Under the pieces are notes generated by a model that worked only from the letters and a program-made list of their open reading frames with translations, was not told where the DNA came from and did not search any database. Shown here one piece after another: positions 52,344-62,029 of a DNA stretch of 64,000 nt. The stretch covers positions 62,001-126,000 of the forward strand of contig CAVQBD010000006.1 in NCBI GenBank assembly GCA_963710645.1, given 5' to 3'. Both the position numbers and the translations under genes were made by a program. Position 1 is the stretch's first letter; the number at the start of each line of letters is the position of its first letter. Source of the stretch: FEB-10 sp963710645. GTDB lineage: Bacteria; Acidobacteriota; Thermoanaerobaculia; Thermoanaerobaculales; Sulfomarinibacteraceae.

Positions 52344-53462
52344 GTGGAACAGCCGTTGATTTCGGTGATCGTGCCGACCTTCGATCGGTGTGAGACCCTG
52401 CAAATTGTGCTCGACGCGTGGGAGAAGCAAGAGCCCACGGACCTGAGCTTCGAGGTGGTGGTCATCGATGATGGATCCCGGGATGGCACCGCGGAAATGC
52501 TGGCCAACCGTCGTGGCGAACGGTACCGGCTGCGTGCCATGTCCCAGCCGAATGCGGGGCCGGCTGCGGCGCGGAACCTGGCGATGGAGATCGTGTCGGG
52601 CGAAATCGTACTGTTCTCAGGTGACGACATCGAGCCCCATCGGCGGCTATTGGCCGAACATGCGGCAGGCCATGAGGCTGCCGACGATGTGTGCATCGCG
52701 ATCCTCGGTCAGACCCGGTGGCCCGATGGACTCGAGCAGACGGCCACAATGCGCCACATCGACGGCGTCGGTGCGCAACAATTCAGTTACCACTATTTCT
52801 CCGATGGATCCGAGTACGATTTCAGACATTTTTACACATCGAATGTATCGCTCAGAAAATCCCTGCTCGTCCTCGAGCCGGACGGCTTCTGCACCGATTT
52901 TCCCGCGGCGGCGTTCGAGGACGCCGAATTCGCCTACCGGCTGGCCGGTCATGGGATGCGAATTCGGTATCGGGCCACCGCCGAGGCCTACCACCACCAC
53001 CGGTACGACGCGAGAGCTTTTTTCGATCGGCAGGTCCGATGTGGCGAGATGGCGGCGGTTCTGCTTGGCAAACAGCCGGCGCTCAAGAAATGGCTCGGGG
53101 TGACACCGCTTGAGTGGCGGCGACTGGAGGTGGCCGGGGGAAAGGTCCACTCGGACGCAGAAGTCCTCGTCGCGTCCGACCTCGAGCGATGGGAGCAGAG
53201 GGCCTTGAACCTCGCCGGTGCCTTTGACCGGGTCGCGCCCGAGGCTGTGGACGCCCTGCTGCACCCGCTTTTCGAGTACGGCTACGCGGCGGGACTCTCC
53301 GACGCTCTCTTCACCGAAAACCACTCGCGATGGGTTCGGGCGGCAGAGTTTCTACGTCTGGTGCCGCAAGGGGTGCGCGAACTCGAGCGGAGGGCAGCGT
53401 TGGCCGGGATCCCCGTTCCCCGCGGCGATGCCGAGGTTCTCGCTCGGTTGATGAGTGAATAG
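52344..53462 (+). CDS. GT2-family glycosyltransferase
   Basis: A 372-residue GT-A enzyme beginning ISVIVPTFDRCETLQIVLDA, with VVVIDDGSRDGTAEMLANR and the metal-site VLFSGDDIEPHRR. The acceptor side has FYTSNVSLRKSLLVLEPDGF and AFEDAEFAYRLAGHGMRIRY (the 'ED.e...R' catalytic block). The final 100 residues are helical and family-specific. The GTG at 52344 lies 4 bases past the preceding stop, so both act in the same pathway. The gene ends in the GTGAATA repeat zone. Confidence 0.9.
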   Translation: MEQPLISVIVPTFDRCETLQIVLDAWEKQEPTDLSFEVVVIDDGSRDGTAEMLANRRGERYRLRAMSQPNAGPAAARNLAMEIVSGEIVLFSGDDIEPHRRLLAEHAAGHEAADDVCIAILGQTRWPDGLEQTATMRHIDGVGAQQFSYHYFSDGSEYDFRHFYTSNVSLRKSLLVLEPDGFCTDFPAAAFEDAEFAYRLAGHGMRIRYRATAEAYHHHRYDARAFFDRQVRCGEMAAVLLGKQPALKKWLGVTPLEWRRLEVAGGKVHSDAEVLVASDLERWEQRALNLAGAFDRVAPEAVDALLHPLFEYGYAAGLSDALFTENHSRWVRAAEFLRLVPQGVRELERRAALAGIPVPRGDAEVLARLMSE

Positions 53463-53502
53463 CGAGCAGTGAATAGTGAATAGTGGATAGTGAATAGGGG
53501 GC
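53452..53502. repeat. GTGAATA heptad array
   Basis: GTGAATA GCGAGCA GTGAATA GTGAATA GTGGATA GTGAATA lies at 53454-53495. It begins inside the last codons of the GT2 gene. The rest of the gap to 53675 holds a perfect -35-like TTGACA at 53541-53546 without a good -10. Confidence 0.88.
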
Positions 53503-53674
53503 GATGGGAGAGACTCCCGTGAAATCGAGATAGGCCATCTTTGACAGTGCTTTAACGCAGCGAGGGTTCGAGTGTGATGTGGGCTACTTCTTCACGGAAG
53601 TGTCCGAAATACGCTGGTTCCAGGGACTTTTGGGCAGAGGTCGGACTCCGGCCCAACCCCCGTGGAGGCATTCG

Positions 53675-56113
53675 TTGTTTTGGAGGACACTTTCAGTTGC
53701 GGTCGTGGTCCTCGGCGTGGCCTTTCCCGCCGCGTCGCAGACGATTATCGAAGTGCCGACTGAGGTTCCGACCCTCAGCCAGGCCCTGACCCAGGTGCCT
53801 CATGGTGGTGTCATCGAGTTGTCGGCGGGAAGCTACCAGGCACCGTCGGGCGGGTTTATCATATCCAACCCGAACCGGAGTTTCACGATCCGGGCGGCAT
53901 CCGGCGCTACGGTTACGCTCACCGGGATGGGCACCAGTCCGGTGCTGCGGTTCATCAATTCGGTTCCAAACCCCCAGGCCACGGTGATCTTCGAGAATCT
54001 GGTCATCGCAGATGGTCGATCGGCGCTCAACGGCGCCGCGGGTGGAATCACTCTGGAAGCCGCCTCAGCCACCTTCAGAAACTGTCTCTTCCGCGACAAC
54101 ACGTCGGTCGCGTCGATCACGGGTGGTGGCGGCACCGCGGTCTTTATCGATTCGGTGGCCCACTTCACCGACTGCGAGTGGCGTGATAACACCGCCACCA
54201 ACGAGGGCGCGGGTCTCCGGGTGGGTGAGGGTTCCGCCGCCTATGTCCACCGAGGTTTATTCACCAACAATCGGACCAATCTTGCGGGCCATCGTCCCTC
54301 CGCGGCCGGTGGCGGAATCCACATCACCAACTCCGAGGTCTGGGTGACGAACAGTCGTTTCGACGGCAACCAGACCGGCTATGCAGGCGGAGCCATCTAC
54401 GTCCTCGGGACGTGGCAGTCGCCCTTCACAACACCGCGGGCCGAGCTGGTCGTCACCAACTGCACTTTCGTCGACAACGAGGCAACTCCTCACTTTGCGG
54501 TCACTCCACCGGCACCGACCGAGGGTGGAGCCATTCACTCCGAGGACCAGGCCAGAGCCGAGATCATCAATTCCAGGTTCGTCGCCAATCAAGCCGATCT
54601 TGGGGGTGGTGTGAGCTCTTACCGAAGTGATGTCGGCGTATCGAGCTCGGTCTTCCTCGGCAACCGTGCCGTGGGGGTTGGAGCCAGCACCGGATTCGGC
54701 GGGGCGTTCAAAATCACCTCCGACGACAGCCACCTGGACGGACCGAACTACCCGAACGGTAGCCTCGTCCTCGAGGATTCCTTTGTCCAGTGTCGATATG
54801 GATCCACCACCACCGCGGCCCAGGTTGCTGCCGGGCTCTTCGCCAAGGGTGACGTCTGCCGCAACTACGGCAACGGTGGGTGCGATGAACTCGGGACCGA
54901 TGCCGCCAATCGCAGTGTTGTGAGGGTGGATAACGTGGTCTTTGCCGACTGTGATGTCGACCAAGGCGGAGTGGCGAACCAGGGTCTTGGTGGAGCCATG
55001 AGCGTTGCGCTCACGGATCTTGGCGTCACCGACTCGTTGGTCGTGGCTTCCAACGCCACCGGAAGCGGGGCGTCGGGGGGCGGGCTGCGGGTTGTGATCG
55101 AGTCGAACGCGGTGGTGGACCGCACAACCTTTGCGTCGAATTCCGCAGTGCAGTTCGGAGCCGGGGTCTTTGCCCAGGGTACGGCGATCGATTTCTCCGA
55201 CTGCCAGTTCTTCGATAACGAGATCAGCCCAGGGGTCAACGAGGGTGAGGTGGAGAGCTTTGGGGCGGCGATGTTCGTTGCCCCCCTCGAAAATTGGGGA
55301 GTCGACCAGCTGGATTTTCCGATCACGGGGACTGTGGCGGACTCGGTGCTCAGCCGAAACGTGGGCATGCCGATCTTCGATGACGATCGGAATCCACAGC
55401 CCATCAACGCAGTGCGGTACAACAACAACGACTTCAACAACGCCACCTTTGGATCCAAGGTCTATCGCCACAACACGGCTCAGTCCAAGACGCCCTCGGA
55501 GCTCAACACCCTGGTGATTCCCCACAGCGGTGTTGACAAGGGCTTTGGAAACGGCTGGTTGTCGACCGCGCCCGAGCTCGGCGCGCTGCTCGCGGTGCCG
55601 CCGCGAATTCTCAACCTCACCGCGGTGGGGGACCCGGAATCGGTGACCCGTTCCTACCTGGGATATGCCTGGGACGGCGGCAATGCGACCCTCGATGGAA
55701 CAGCCCTCAGCGGTGGTTATGGCTGGGGGCCGACCTCCGTCGGTACTCACAATCTGTGGGTCCAGAGCAACCAATTCCAAGCCATTGTCGGTGTCGGTCC
55801 GACGCCGGCCGTGAGCTTCACCGCGACCCCGGCCGTCTCCACACCGGGGCAACCGGTCACGCTGGCGTGGTCGCTGGTGTCGGGGACCTTTGTGGATGTG
55901 GAGATCGACCACGGACTCAGTCCCAACCCCACCCCTTCCGGTCAGCTCGTTGTCACACCCTCGGTCACGACGACCTATTCCCTGCACATGGCCACCGAGG
56001 AGGGTGGGGCGACCGCGACGGTCACGGTCTGTATCAACTGCGAGAGCCCGTTGTTCTCGGACGGATTCGAGTCGGGTGATATTTCCGTCTGGTCTACCGC
56101 GGTGGTCGACTAG
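53675..56113 (+). CDS. Secreted parallel beta-helix protein with C-terminal 'FESGD..W' motif
   Basis: About 812 residues. The TTG at 53675, with GGAGG seven bases upstream, starts a compact signal peptide (WRTLSVAVVVLGVAFPAASQ); an in-frame GTG at 53579 is less likely. The body is a right-handed beta-helix of the pectate-lyase/adhesin type with many 'NCxFxxNxA..GGG' turns (for example FIDSVAHFTDCEWRDN and NSRFVANQADLGGGVSSYRS). A C-terminal Ig-like domain follows (PAVSTPGQPVTLAWSLVSGT). The end is PLFSDGFESGDISVWSTAVV. No catalytic residues are obvious; binding or adhesion is the likely role. Confidence 0.82.
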   Translation: MFWRTLSVAVVVLGVAFPAASQTIIEVPTEVPTLSQALTQVPHGGVIELSAGSYQAPSGGFIISNPNRSFTIRAASGATVTLTGMGTSPVLRFINSVPNPQATVIFENLVIADGRSALNGAAGGITLEAASATFRNCLFRDNTSVASITGGGGTAVFIDSVAHFTDCEWRDNTATNEGAGLRVGEGSAAYVHRGLFTNNRTNLAGHRPSAAGGGIHITNSEVWVTNSRFDGNQTGYAGGAIYVLGTWQSPFTTPRAELVVTNCTFVDNEATPHFAVTPPAPTEGGAIHSEDQARAEIINSRFVANQADLGGGVSSYRSDVGVSSSVFLGNRAVGVGASTGFGGAFKITSDDSHLDGPNYPNGSLVLEDSFVQCRYGSTTTAAQVAAGLFAKGDVCRNYGNGGCDELGTDAANRSVVRVDNVVFADCDVDQGGVANQGLGGAMSVALTDLGVTDSLVVASNATGSGASGGGLRVVIESNAVVDRTTFASNSAVQFGAGVFAQGTAIDFSDCQFFDNEISPGVNEGEVESFGAAMFVAPLENWGVDQLDFPITGTVADSVLSRNVGMPIFDDDRNPQPINAVRYNNNDFNNATFGSKVYRHNTAQSKTPSELNTLVIPHSGVDKGFGNGWLSTAPELGALLAVPPRILNLTAVGDPESVTRSYLGYAWDGGNATLDGTALSGGYGWGPTSVGTHNLWVQSNQFQAIVGVGPTPAVSFTATPAVSTPGQPVTLAWSLVSGTFVDVEIDHGLSPNPTPSGQLVVTPSVTTTYSLHMATEEGGATATVTVCINCESPLFSDGFESGDISVWSTAVVD

Positions 56114-56116
56114 AAA

Positions 56117-56193
<77 letters not shown>

Positions 56194-56294
56194 GGGGCCA
56201 CCGGGGGACACCCGAGCCCCAAACGCCGCGACGGCAGTGGAGCCCGGTTTTTTCCGCAGAGGCAGCAAATTCGGTCGACCGCGGAATCCACGCG

Positions 56295-57848
56295 TCACAC
56301 CCCTGTCCCAGGTTCTCCCTGAACACCGCGGCCCGGAAGGGATTGTGCGATGGCCCAAATACGGGCACCGAGCCGTCCGCCGACAAAGCACGTGACCTCT
56401 TCGTTGATCAGATCCGGCTTTGTGCGTACACATTCCTGAACAGCGGCGCCCGCTTTGACTTGATCTTTGCGCACAAGATGTACCGCTGCAAGGGCAAGAC
56501 GAGGCAGGTACAACCGGTCGTCGTCCTTGCAGGCGTTTTCTGCAGCTTCCATCGCGGTGTCCAGTTTGCCCTGCGCCAGCAGCGCCAGCGCGAGCACCGC
56601 CCCCCAGACCGAACGCCGGCTGTCTGCGGGACTGCAGTTGATGCCTTCGGTCAGGTGCCTTGCTGCGGTCTCGTAGTCGCCCTTGATCATCAAAGCGGAC
56701 CCGAGCGCCGTCTTCGCGTGCCCGTTCTGCGGATCCAGCTCGATCGCCTTCTTCAATATCGGGATGGCCCGGTCCACCTGTCCGATATCGGCAAGAGCAC
56801 ACCCGACCAGGCCCAGGATCGTGGCATCCTGACTCTCCAGCTCGAGTGCCCGTTCTGCCGCCGCGATGGCGGTCGGCACAATTGTGTCATCGTCTCGTAG
56901 AAGCCCAACCCGATGCCCGAGGGCCTTGAGCAAGGCGAGATACGCGTGCGACAACGCAAAGTCCGGTTCCTGTTCGATGGCCCTTTCAATCATCTCGGTG
57001 GCTTCAACAAAGGTCGTTTGGTGCCACCCTTTCAAGCTGAGTAGCGCGATGGCCTGCAACAGATTGGCGCGGGAACTGGGCCCGCCGCTGGCCGTCTGCA
57101 TTTCGACCACCATGGCCTGCACCAACCGAGGCTCGATCCGACCGGTCATTTTGTGGAGTAGGATTTCTTGTTCGCCTGCGCCGGTCGCGGTCTCGAACCG
57201 TTGAGCCCAGAATTGGAGGCCGTCCCGCGTCTCGGTGAGGGCCGCGTCGGCCCCCAAGACCTCCCCGTTTCGTTGCAGGCGGACCTCCAGAATGTGGGTG
57301 ATTCCAAACCGGGATCGCAATTCACGGGGATCCATCGGATGGTCCGCTTGTGGAAACGAAGATGCGATCCGCAGCAACGGTATGCGCGTCAGTATGGATC
57401 CGGTGCGGACACGCAAGACCCGGGACAATCGATCGAGATCCGCGTCGCCCATGGTATCAAAAGGGCGGACATAGATTGCGGGCTGCATCGCGATGTCAGG
57501 AATCGGCGGCCTCGGCTCAAATGCCGCTGTCTCGGCGGTTTCAACCGGCACCACGAATTGAATGCCGCGCCCCCGGATCGTCCGAATAAATTTCTGGTCC
57601 TTGCCGGTATCGCCCAACGCCTTTCGTGCCGATTTTATGGCGGTCGAAATGGTGCTTTCAGACACGATTCGCCCGTTCCAGATGGATTCAACCAGTTGAT
57701 CGCGGCTCAACACCACACCCGGCTGTTCCAGCAGAAGCGTGATCAGATCGAAAACGAGCGGCTCTACGGTGACGACTACTGGGCCGCGGCGCAACTCGAG
57801 CGCTCCGGTGTCCAGGGTGAAATCGCCAAAACTAAAGACCTTGGCCAT
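56295..57848 (-). CDS. CadC-like winged-helix regulator with TPR repeats
   Basis: A 517-residue protein. The N-terminal OmpR/CadC-type DNA-binding domain spans about 1-100 (FGDFTLDTGALELRRGPVVV, RARKALGDTGKDQKFIRTIR-type recognition helix and wing GRGIQFVVP). A central cyclase-like or 'integral-like' region follows (about 120-230), then TPR repeats to the end (EATEMIERAIEQEPDFALSH, ALELESQDATILGLVG, AIELDPQNGHAKTALGSALM). There is no membrane helix, unlike classical CadC. It is divergent from the tautomerase gene (157 bases) and likely regulates it. Confidence 0.88.
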   Translation of the reverse strand: MAKVFSFGDFTLDTGALELRRGPVVVTVEPLVFDLITLLLEQPGVVLSRDQLVESIWNGRIVSESTISTAIKSARKALGDTGKDQKFIRTIRGRGIQFVVPVETAETAAFEPRPPIPDIAMQPAIYVRPFDTMGDADLDRLSRVLRVRTGSILTRIPLLRIASSFPQADHPMDPRELRSRFGITHILEVRLQRNGEVLGADAALTETRDGLQFWAQRFETATGAGEQEILLHKMTGRIEPRLVQAMVVEMQTASGGPSSRANLLQAIALLSLKGWHQTTFVEATEMIERAIEQEPDFALSHAYLALLKALGHRVGLLRDDDTIVPTAIAAAERALELESQDATILGLVGCALADIGQVDRAIPILKKAIELDPQNGHAKTALGSALMIKGDYETAARHLTEGINCSPADSRRSVWGAVLALALLAQGKLDTAMEAAENACKDDDRLYLPRLALAAVHLVRKDQVKAGAAVQECVRTKPDLINEEVTCFVGGRLGARIWAIAQSLPGRGVQGEPGTGV

Positions 57849-58004
57849 GCGGCACTCCCGTCGCCCCGGTGTCGTCCCTGATCACCACGTTATCCACACG
57901 TTGTCCCCACTCCGACCTCAAGCTAGAAGATACCGCCAATAGTAACTTCATCGTGTCAGCCGGGTTATTCCACCACGGCGACCAACAACAGAAAGGATAG
58001 TGAA

Positions 58005-58223
58005 ATGCCGTTAGTAGATATTCATGTCATCGAGGGAGTATTCAGTGCTGAGGAGAAGCGAAACATGATCAGCAAGGTCACCGACACGATGGTCGCCATC
58101 GAAGGCGAGGCCATGCGCGGCGTGACCTGGGTGCGCATTCATGACGTGCCCAGTGGACAGTGGGGTATCGGTGGCAAGGCCCTGAACACGGACGATGTCA
58201 ATACGCTGCGGGCGAGCGGCTGA
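58005..58223 (+). CDS. 4-oxalocrotonate tautomerase-family protein
   Basis: A 72-residue protein starting MPLVDIHVIEGVFSAEEKRN; processing of Met1 would expose the catalytic Pro. The remainder (VTDTMVAIEGEAMRGVTWVR) is family-like, with Arg residues positioned for acid catalysis. AAGGAT lies upstream of the ATG. It would isomerise an enol/keto acid or a related small substrate. It faces the wHTH-TPR gene and is followed after 209 bases by an FAD-dependent monooxygenase. Confidence 0.88.
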   Translation: MPLVDIHVIEGVFSAEEKRNMISKVTDTMVAIEGEAMRGVTWVRIHDVPSGQWGIGGKALNTDDVNTLRASG

Positions 58224-58432
58224 GGCCCCGGGGCTTGGGCTGGCCGGGACGGCAGGTGGCCGACCTGCCTCCTGGCCAGCGTTGCGTGAAGAAATTGTCC
58301 TCGCCGTTTGCCTCAACCGGTCGTGGGAGCGGCGCGGATTTCGAGGGTTTCGGCATCGTTCAGCCGGTTCTATGAGGCTCCTTGCCCGCAAATGGGCGCT
58401 GACCTGCCTGTGCCGCTTAAGAGGGGGATGTC

Positions 58433-59737
58433 ATGAGCTCAACTGGTTTTGATGAACTGCACGACCTGATCATCGTCGGCGGCGGAATCGGCGGGATCGT
58501 CAGCCTCAAATATGCAAAGGACGCGGGCCTTGACGTCGTCCTGCTGGAGAAGGGAAATTCCGTTGGCGGGCTGTGGCGTGACCTTCCCGCCTGGCAGGAT
58601 CTTCAGATCCGCAAAGAGGACTGGACGCTGGGTGATCTGCCTATCGCGGGCGAGGACCAGGCCAGCGTTCTTGAAAACATCCGTGCGTGGGTCGAGCGCT
58701 TCGAACTCGCCCCCTCGATCCGGCTGGACACTCGGGTGAGGTCGGCCCGACCTGTCGGTGGGGGATGGGAGATCCGTGCCGACGGTTACACGGTCACGTC
58801 GCGATATCTCATTGTCGCAACCGGCGGTCACAACAGGCCCGTCATTCCCGAGATCGACCGAGCCCTTCCGACGTTGACGGAATATCACTCCTCGGCACTT
58901 CGGGAACCTTCCGAGCTCACGGGCAAAGACGTCGTCGTCGTTGGCGGAGGAGCCTCGGCATTCGACCTCCTCGATCTTTGCTTCGAATGGGAAGCTCGCA
59001 GCGTCACCTGGGTCTATCGATCGCTCAAGTGGATGCTCCCGTCGCTGCGGGCGAAACACCACGCGACGAGCTTGCGCGCACTCGCGAGGATGCAGATGCT
59101 CGGCACCTCGGTCGCGACGATGAACAAGCGGGCCAACCTGAACCTACTCGCTCGCTACAGGAAGGCCGGTCTCGAGGAGCTGACACCCGACAGACCGATC
59201 GACCTTGCGCATCAGATGCTCATCCCGGGCCGCCGGGTTATGGTCGCGAACTTGGGGAAGATCACGCGCCATCGTGGCGAGATCGTGCGTATCGAGGGTG
59301 ACACGGTACGGCTCTCCACGGGGCGGTCATGTCGCGCCGATCTGGTGCTGTGGGGCACAGGGTATGAGACCGACTTGAGCTACCTGGAAGCAGGAGACCT
59401 GTCTCGGCTCACGCGTCTCGAGGCCATCGGCCGGCGCTGCGGCGCTTACTTTCTCGCCCTGGATGCGCCGAACCTCTTTATTCTCGCTCCAGGAGTCCTG
59501 GAGACGGTCACCTCGACACCATGGGCCTACGCCCACGCTGCGAAATCGATCATGTCTCACATCTGCGGCAAGGCGGTGTTTGACTCGGTGCCAGCGCTCA
59601 ATCACCCAAACTACTTCGATCTCGTTCGCTTTTTTTCCAAGCGCGATCGAGCCAACTATCCCCGCTTGCGGTGGTTTCTCAAGTACCTCAATCTCGCGTT
59701 CCGCCAACCCGCCGATCGGCCGATGCCCATTCCGTGA
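58433..59737 (+). CDS. FAD-dependent monooxygenase (flavin-containing / Baeyer-Villiger-like)
   Basis: A 434-residue flavoprotein. FAD-binding is shown by DLIIVGGGIGGIVSLKYAKD and LLEKGNSVGGLWRD. The second, NADPH-binding Rossmann motif is DVVVVGGGASAFDLLDLCFE. Between them lies EYHSSALREPSELTGKD, the equivalent of the FMO/BVMO linker with its conserved His. ADLVLWGTGYETDLSYLE is the usual C-terminal 'D.vi..TGy' motif. The ATG at 58433 has GAGGGGG upstream. It probably oxidises a small organic substrate; the tautomerase and regulator beside it suggest a small catabolic or detoxification group. Confidence 0.88.
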   Translation: MSSTGFDELHDLIIVGGGIGGIVSLKYAKDAGLDVVLLEKGNSVGGLWRDLPAWQDLQIRKEDWTLGDLPIAGEDQASVLENIRAWVERFELAPSIRLDTRVRSARPVGGGWEIRADGYTVTSRYLIVATGGHNRPVIPEIDRALPTLTEYHSSALREPSELTGKDVVVVGGGASAFDLLDLCFEWEARSVTWVYRSLKWMLPSLRAKHHATSLRALARMQMLGTSVATMNKRANLNLLARYRKAGLEELTPDRPIDLAHQMLIPGRRVMVANLGKITRHRGEIVRIEGDTVRLSTGRSCRADLVLWGTGYETDLSYLEAGDLSRLTRLEAIGRRCGAYFLALDAPNLFILAPGVLETVTSTPWAYAHAAKSIMSHICGKAVFDSVPALNHPNYFDLVRFFSKRDRANYPRLRWFLKYLNLAFRQPADRPMPIP

Positions 59738-59884
59738 GGAACTTGCCAGCAACGTGCCCGGGCACTGCGGCCTGTCGACCAATGATGTTCCCGATCTTTG
59801 GGGCTCGGCCCCAGGACCTCATGACCTCATGACCACCGGGCGGCCGGGGGTCCCTGCGGATCGGAAGATCTACAATCGGCGGCG

Positions 59885-61843
59885 ATGGTGGACGAGCGAT
59901 TCCCGAAGCTCAGGTTCGCAGCCCTGTGGTCCTGGGGGATGGTGCTGCAGTTGCTGTGGTGGTTTCCGTGGCACCTGAGAGTCATCAAGACCGGTTTGGA
60001 CAACTCGTTTCGCTACGCTCAAAACGACCTCTTCGTCCAGGGGGCACAGTTCGCTTCCCAGGCCCTGGTCCAGTACGGCCCCTATGGATTCCTCAAGAAC
60101 GACCTCTACCACCCGGACACTGTCGGTCTGCTGCTCGCGGTGCGACTCCTGCTGTTCGTGGTCTTCGCCGCCCTGGCGGCGCGCGCATCGACCCGCCTCG
60201 GACTGGGGGCGGTGCGTGCCGCCATCTGGATCGCCCTCCTGGTGGCGGTCGTCCGTTATGGTGAACCCTACTTTCTGACCCTCGGGCTGCTCGGCTTCGT
60301 GGTCTTCTGGGCGGCTGGCAGCGACGAGGAGAGGATCATGTGGTCGCCGGTGGCGTTGGTGCTCGCTCTGTCGAGTCTCATGCAGTTCACCTATGGACTG
60401 GCGAACGTCGGACTGATTGCGGCGATGGTTCTGACGGTGGTGATTCAGTGGGCTGGCGAATCCCCGATCGCCCGGTCGCGTCGGCGCTGGGCACCGCTGG
60501 TGGAGGCGGCGGTGTGGCCGGCCCTGTTTGGCCTGGGTCTGGTCTTTCTGTGGGTCGCCGCCGGTCAGGATATGGGTTCTCTCTTCGAATTCACGACCAC
60601 ACGTCTCCAGCTGACGACCGGCTACAGCGGTTCCCACGCCCTGCCGGGTCCGATATGGCAGGTGATCGCGTTTGATACCGCAGCGGTCGTGTTTTTGATC
60701 GTCTACGCCGCAACGGAGGTGCGACGATCAGGGGCGTCCGCCGTGCCCACGGTCCTGGTTCTCGGATTGCTCTTGGTGTTGGCGCACAAGCACTCCTTTG
60801 TTCGTCACGATGCCGCCCACGCCTCCTACGGTGCCTTCGAAGGATTGTGTGTGGTCCTGGTCTTCGCGCCTCTCATGTTGCGTCGCGTTGACGGGGTTGT
60901 CCCACCACCGAGCCGGACGACGTCGGTGTTGGCAACAGTGTTGTTGACGCTGGCGAGCGCCCTGATGATCACCTACGACCAGGAACACTGGTACGGAGCG
61001 CGGTTTCTCCGCCACCTGGATCCGGTGGCGGCGGCCAAGAACGTGAGGCTGGCAGTGACCGATCCGGGTTTCGTGGAGTTTCGCCATCAACGGGCCATGA
61101 AGAGGATTCGGAAGGCGGAGCCGTTGCCCCGGCTGAGCGGTTCGGTTGATGTCTACCCGTGGGAGATGTCGCTGGCCTATGCCTACGAATTTCAGCTCGT
61201 ATCACGACCGACACTGCAGAGCTATCAGGCGAGCGAGCCCTGGCTCGCTGAAATCAACGCCCGCCACGTGCGCTGGCCCGACGGCCCCGACCACCTGCTC
61301 TTTCGGGTGGCGACCGTCGATCACCGCTTCCCGTCCATGGACGACGGCCCGTCGTGGCCAAACATCCTCTCGGGTTACCGGCTCCGGTGGATGGGTCGGC
61401 GGCACCTGGTGCTCGATCGGTTGCGCCAGCCACGCCGGCTGGTGTGGCGCGAGCCCACTGCACACGAATTGGAGTTCGGGGAGCGGTTGGCGGTGGATCA
61501 CAGGCGTGACCGTATGTTGTGGGTTCGGGTCGAGATGGAGGGGACCGCCGCCGGACGGATGGCCTCAACGGCCCTCAGAGCACCCATACTCTATCTGCGA
61601 GTCGAACTCGCCAACGGTACTGAACGGTGGTACCGGATCATTCCGGGCATGGCCCGCGCCGGCTTCCTGTTGTCACCCCTCGTGGACGATGCGGCTGGCT
61701 TCGCCTCCCTGCTCGATGGCAGTTGGCCCGGACGGCTGAACAGGATGCGGGTGCGGAGTCTGTCCCTGGCGTCCGAGTTTGGCGAGAGCTGGTTCTACAC
61801 GCCGGGGATCCGGGTCGAACTCCAGGAGTTCCACATCGAGTAG
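59885..61843 (+). CDS. Polytopic membrane protein, unknown function
   Basis: A 652-residue protein with about ten membrane helices in the first 370 residues (for example AALWSWGMVLQLLWWFPWHL, LLAVRLLLFVVFAALAARAS, ALVLALSSLMQFTYGLANV). A soluble C-terminal part of about 280 residues follows with FLRHLDPVAAAKNVRLAVTD, then PGFVEFRHQRAMKRIRKAEP. The topology resembles GT-C glycosyltransferases, but I see no diagnostic motif of those families. It lies beside glycan genes, yet its role is unknown. The ATG at 59885 lacks a clear Shine-Dalgarno. Confidence 0.72.
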   Translation: MVDERFPKLRFAALWSWGMVLQLLWWFPWHLRVIKTGLDNSFRYAQNDLFVQGAQFASQALVQYGPYGFLKNDLYHPDTVGLLLAVRLLLFVVFAALAARASTRLGLGAVRAAIWIALLVAVVRYGEPYFLTLGLLGFVVFWAAGSDEERIMWSPVALVLALSSLMQFTYGLANVGLIAAMVLTVVIQWAGESPIARSRRRWAPLVEAAVWPALFGLGLVFLWVAAGQDMGSLFEFTTTRLQLTTGYSGSHALPGPIWQVIAFDTAAVVFLIVYAATEVRRSGASAVPTVLVLGLLLVLAHKHSFVRHDAAHASYGAFEGLCVVLVFAPLMLRRVDGVVPPPSRTTSVLATVLLTLASALMITYDQEHWYGARFLRHLDPVAAAKNVRLAVTDPGFVEFRHQRAMKRIRKAEPLPRLSGSVDVYPWEMSLAYAYEFQLVSRPTLQSYQASEPWLAEINARHVRWPDGPDHLLFRVATVDHRFPSMDDGPSWPNILSGYRLRWMGRRHLVLDRLRQPRRLVWREPTAHELEFGERLAVDHRRDRMLWVRVEMEGTAAGRMASTALRAPILYLRVELANGTERWYRIIPGMARAGFLLSPLVDDAAGFASLLDGSWPGRLNRMRVRSLSLASEFGESWFYTPGIRVELQEFHIE

Positions 61844-62029
61844 GTTTCCGAATTCTGAATTCTCGGTTCTTAAATCTCAATTCCCACCAACCTCCCCCGA
61901 GACCGAACGGATGGTTGGGGCATTTTGCGAATTCTCAAGTCTGGTTTCCCTCCAACCATTCCCGAGACCGTCCGGGCGGGTGGGAACAATTCAAAATTTA
62001 AAATCGAGAATTGAGAATTCGGATCTATG
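61844..62029. repeat. Heptad repeats between convergent genes
   Basis: GAATTCT/GAATTCT/CGGTTCT/TAAATCT units (61849-61882) and CAAAATT/TAAAATC/GAGAATT units (61990-62019) flank unique sequence with an imperfect internal duplicate ('TCCCACCAACCTCCCCGAGACCG' versus 'TCCCTCCAACCATTCCCGAGACCG'). No gene is seen. Confidence 0.8.

Noticed and set aside
53541..53546. TTGACA as the promoter of the beta-helix gene
   Set aside because: A perfect -35 but no acceptable -10 at 16-18 bases; not called.
57890..57898. A perfect DnaA-box-like TTATCCACA
   Set aside because: Single copy, not near dnaA/dnaN or an AT-rich unwinding region; chance match is likely.
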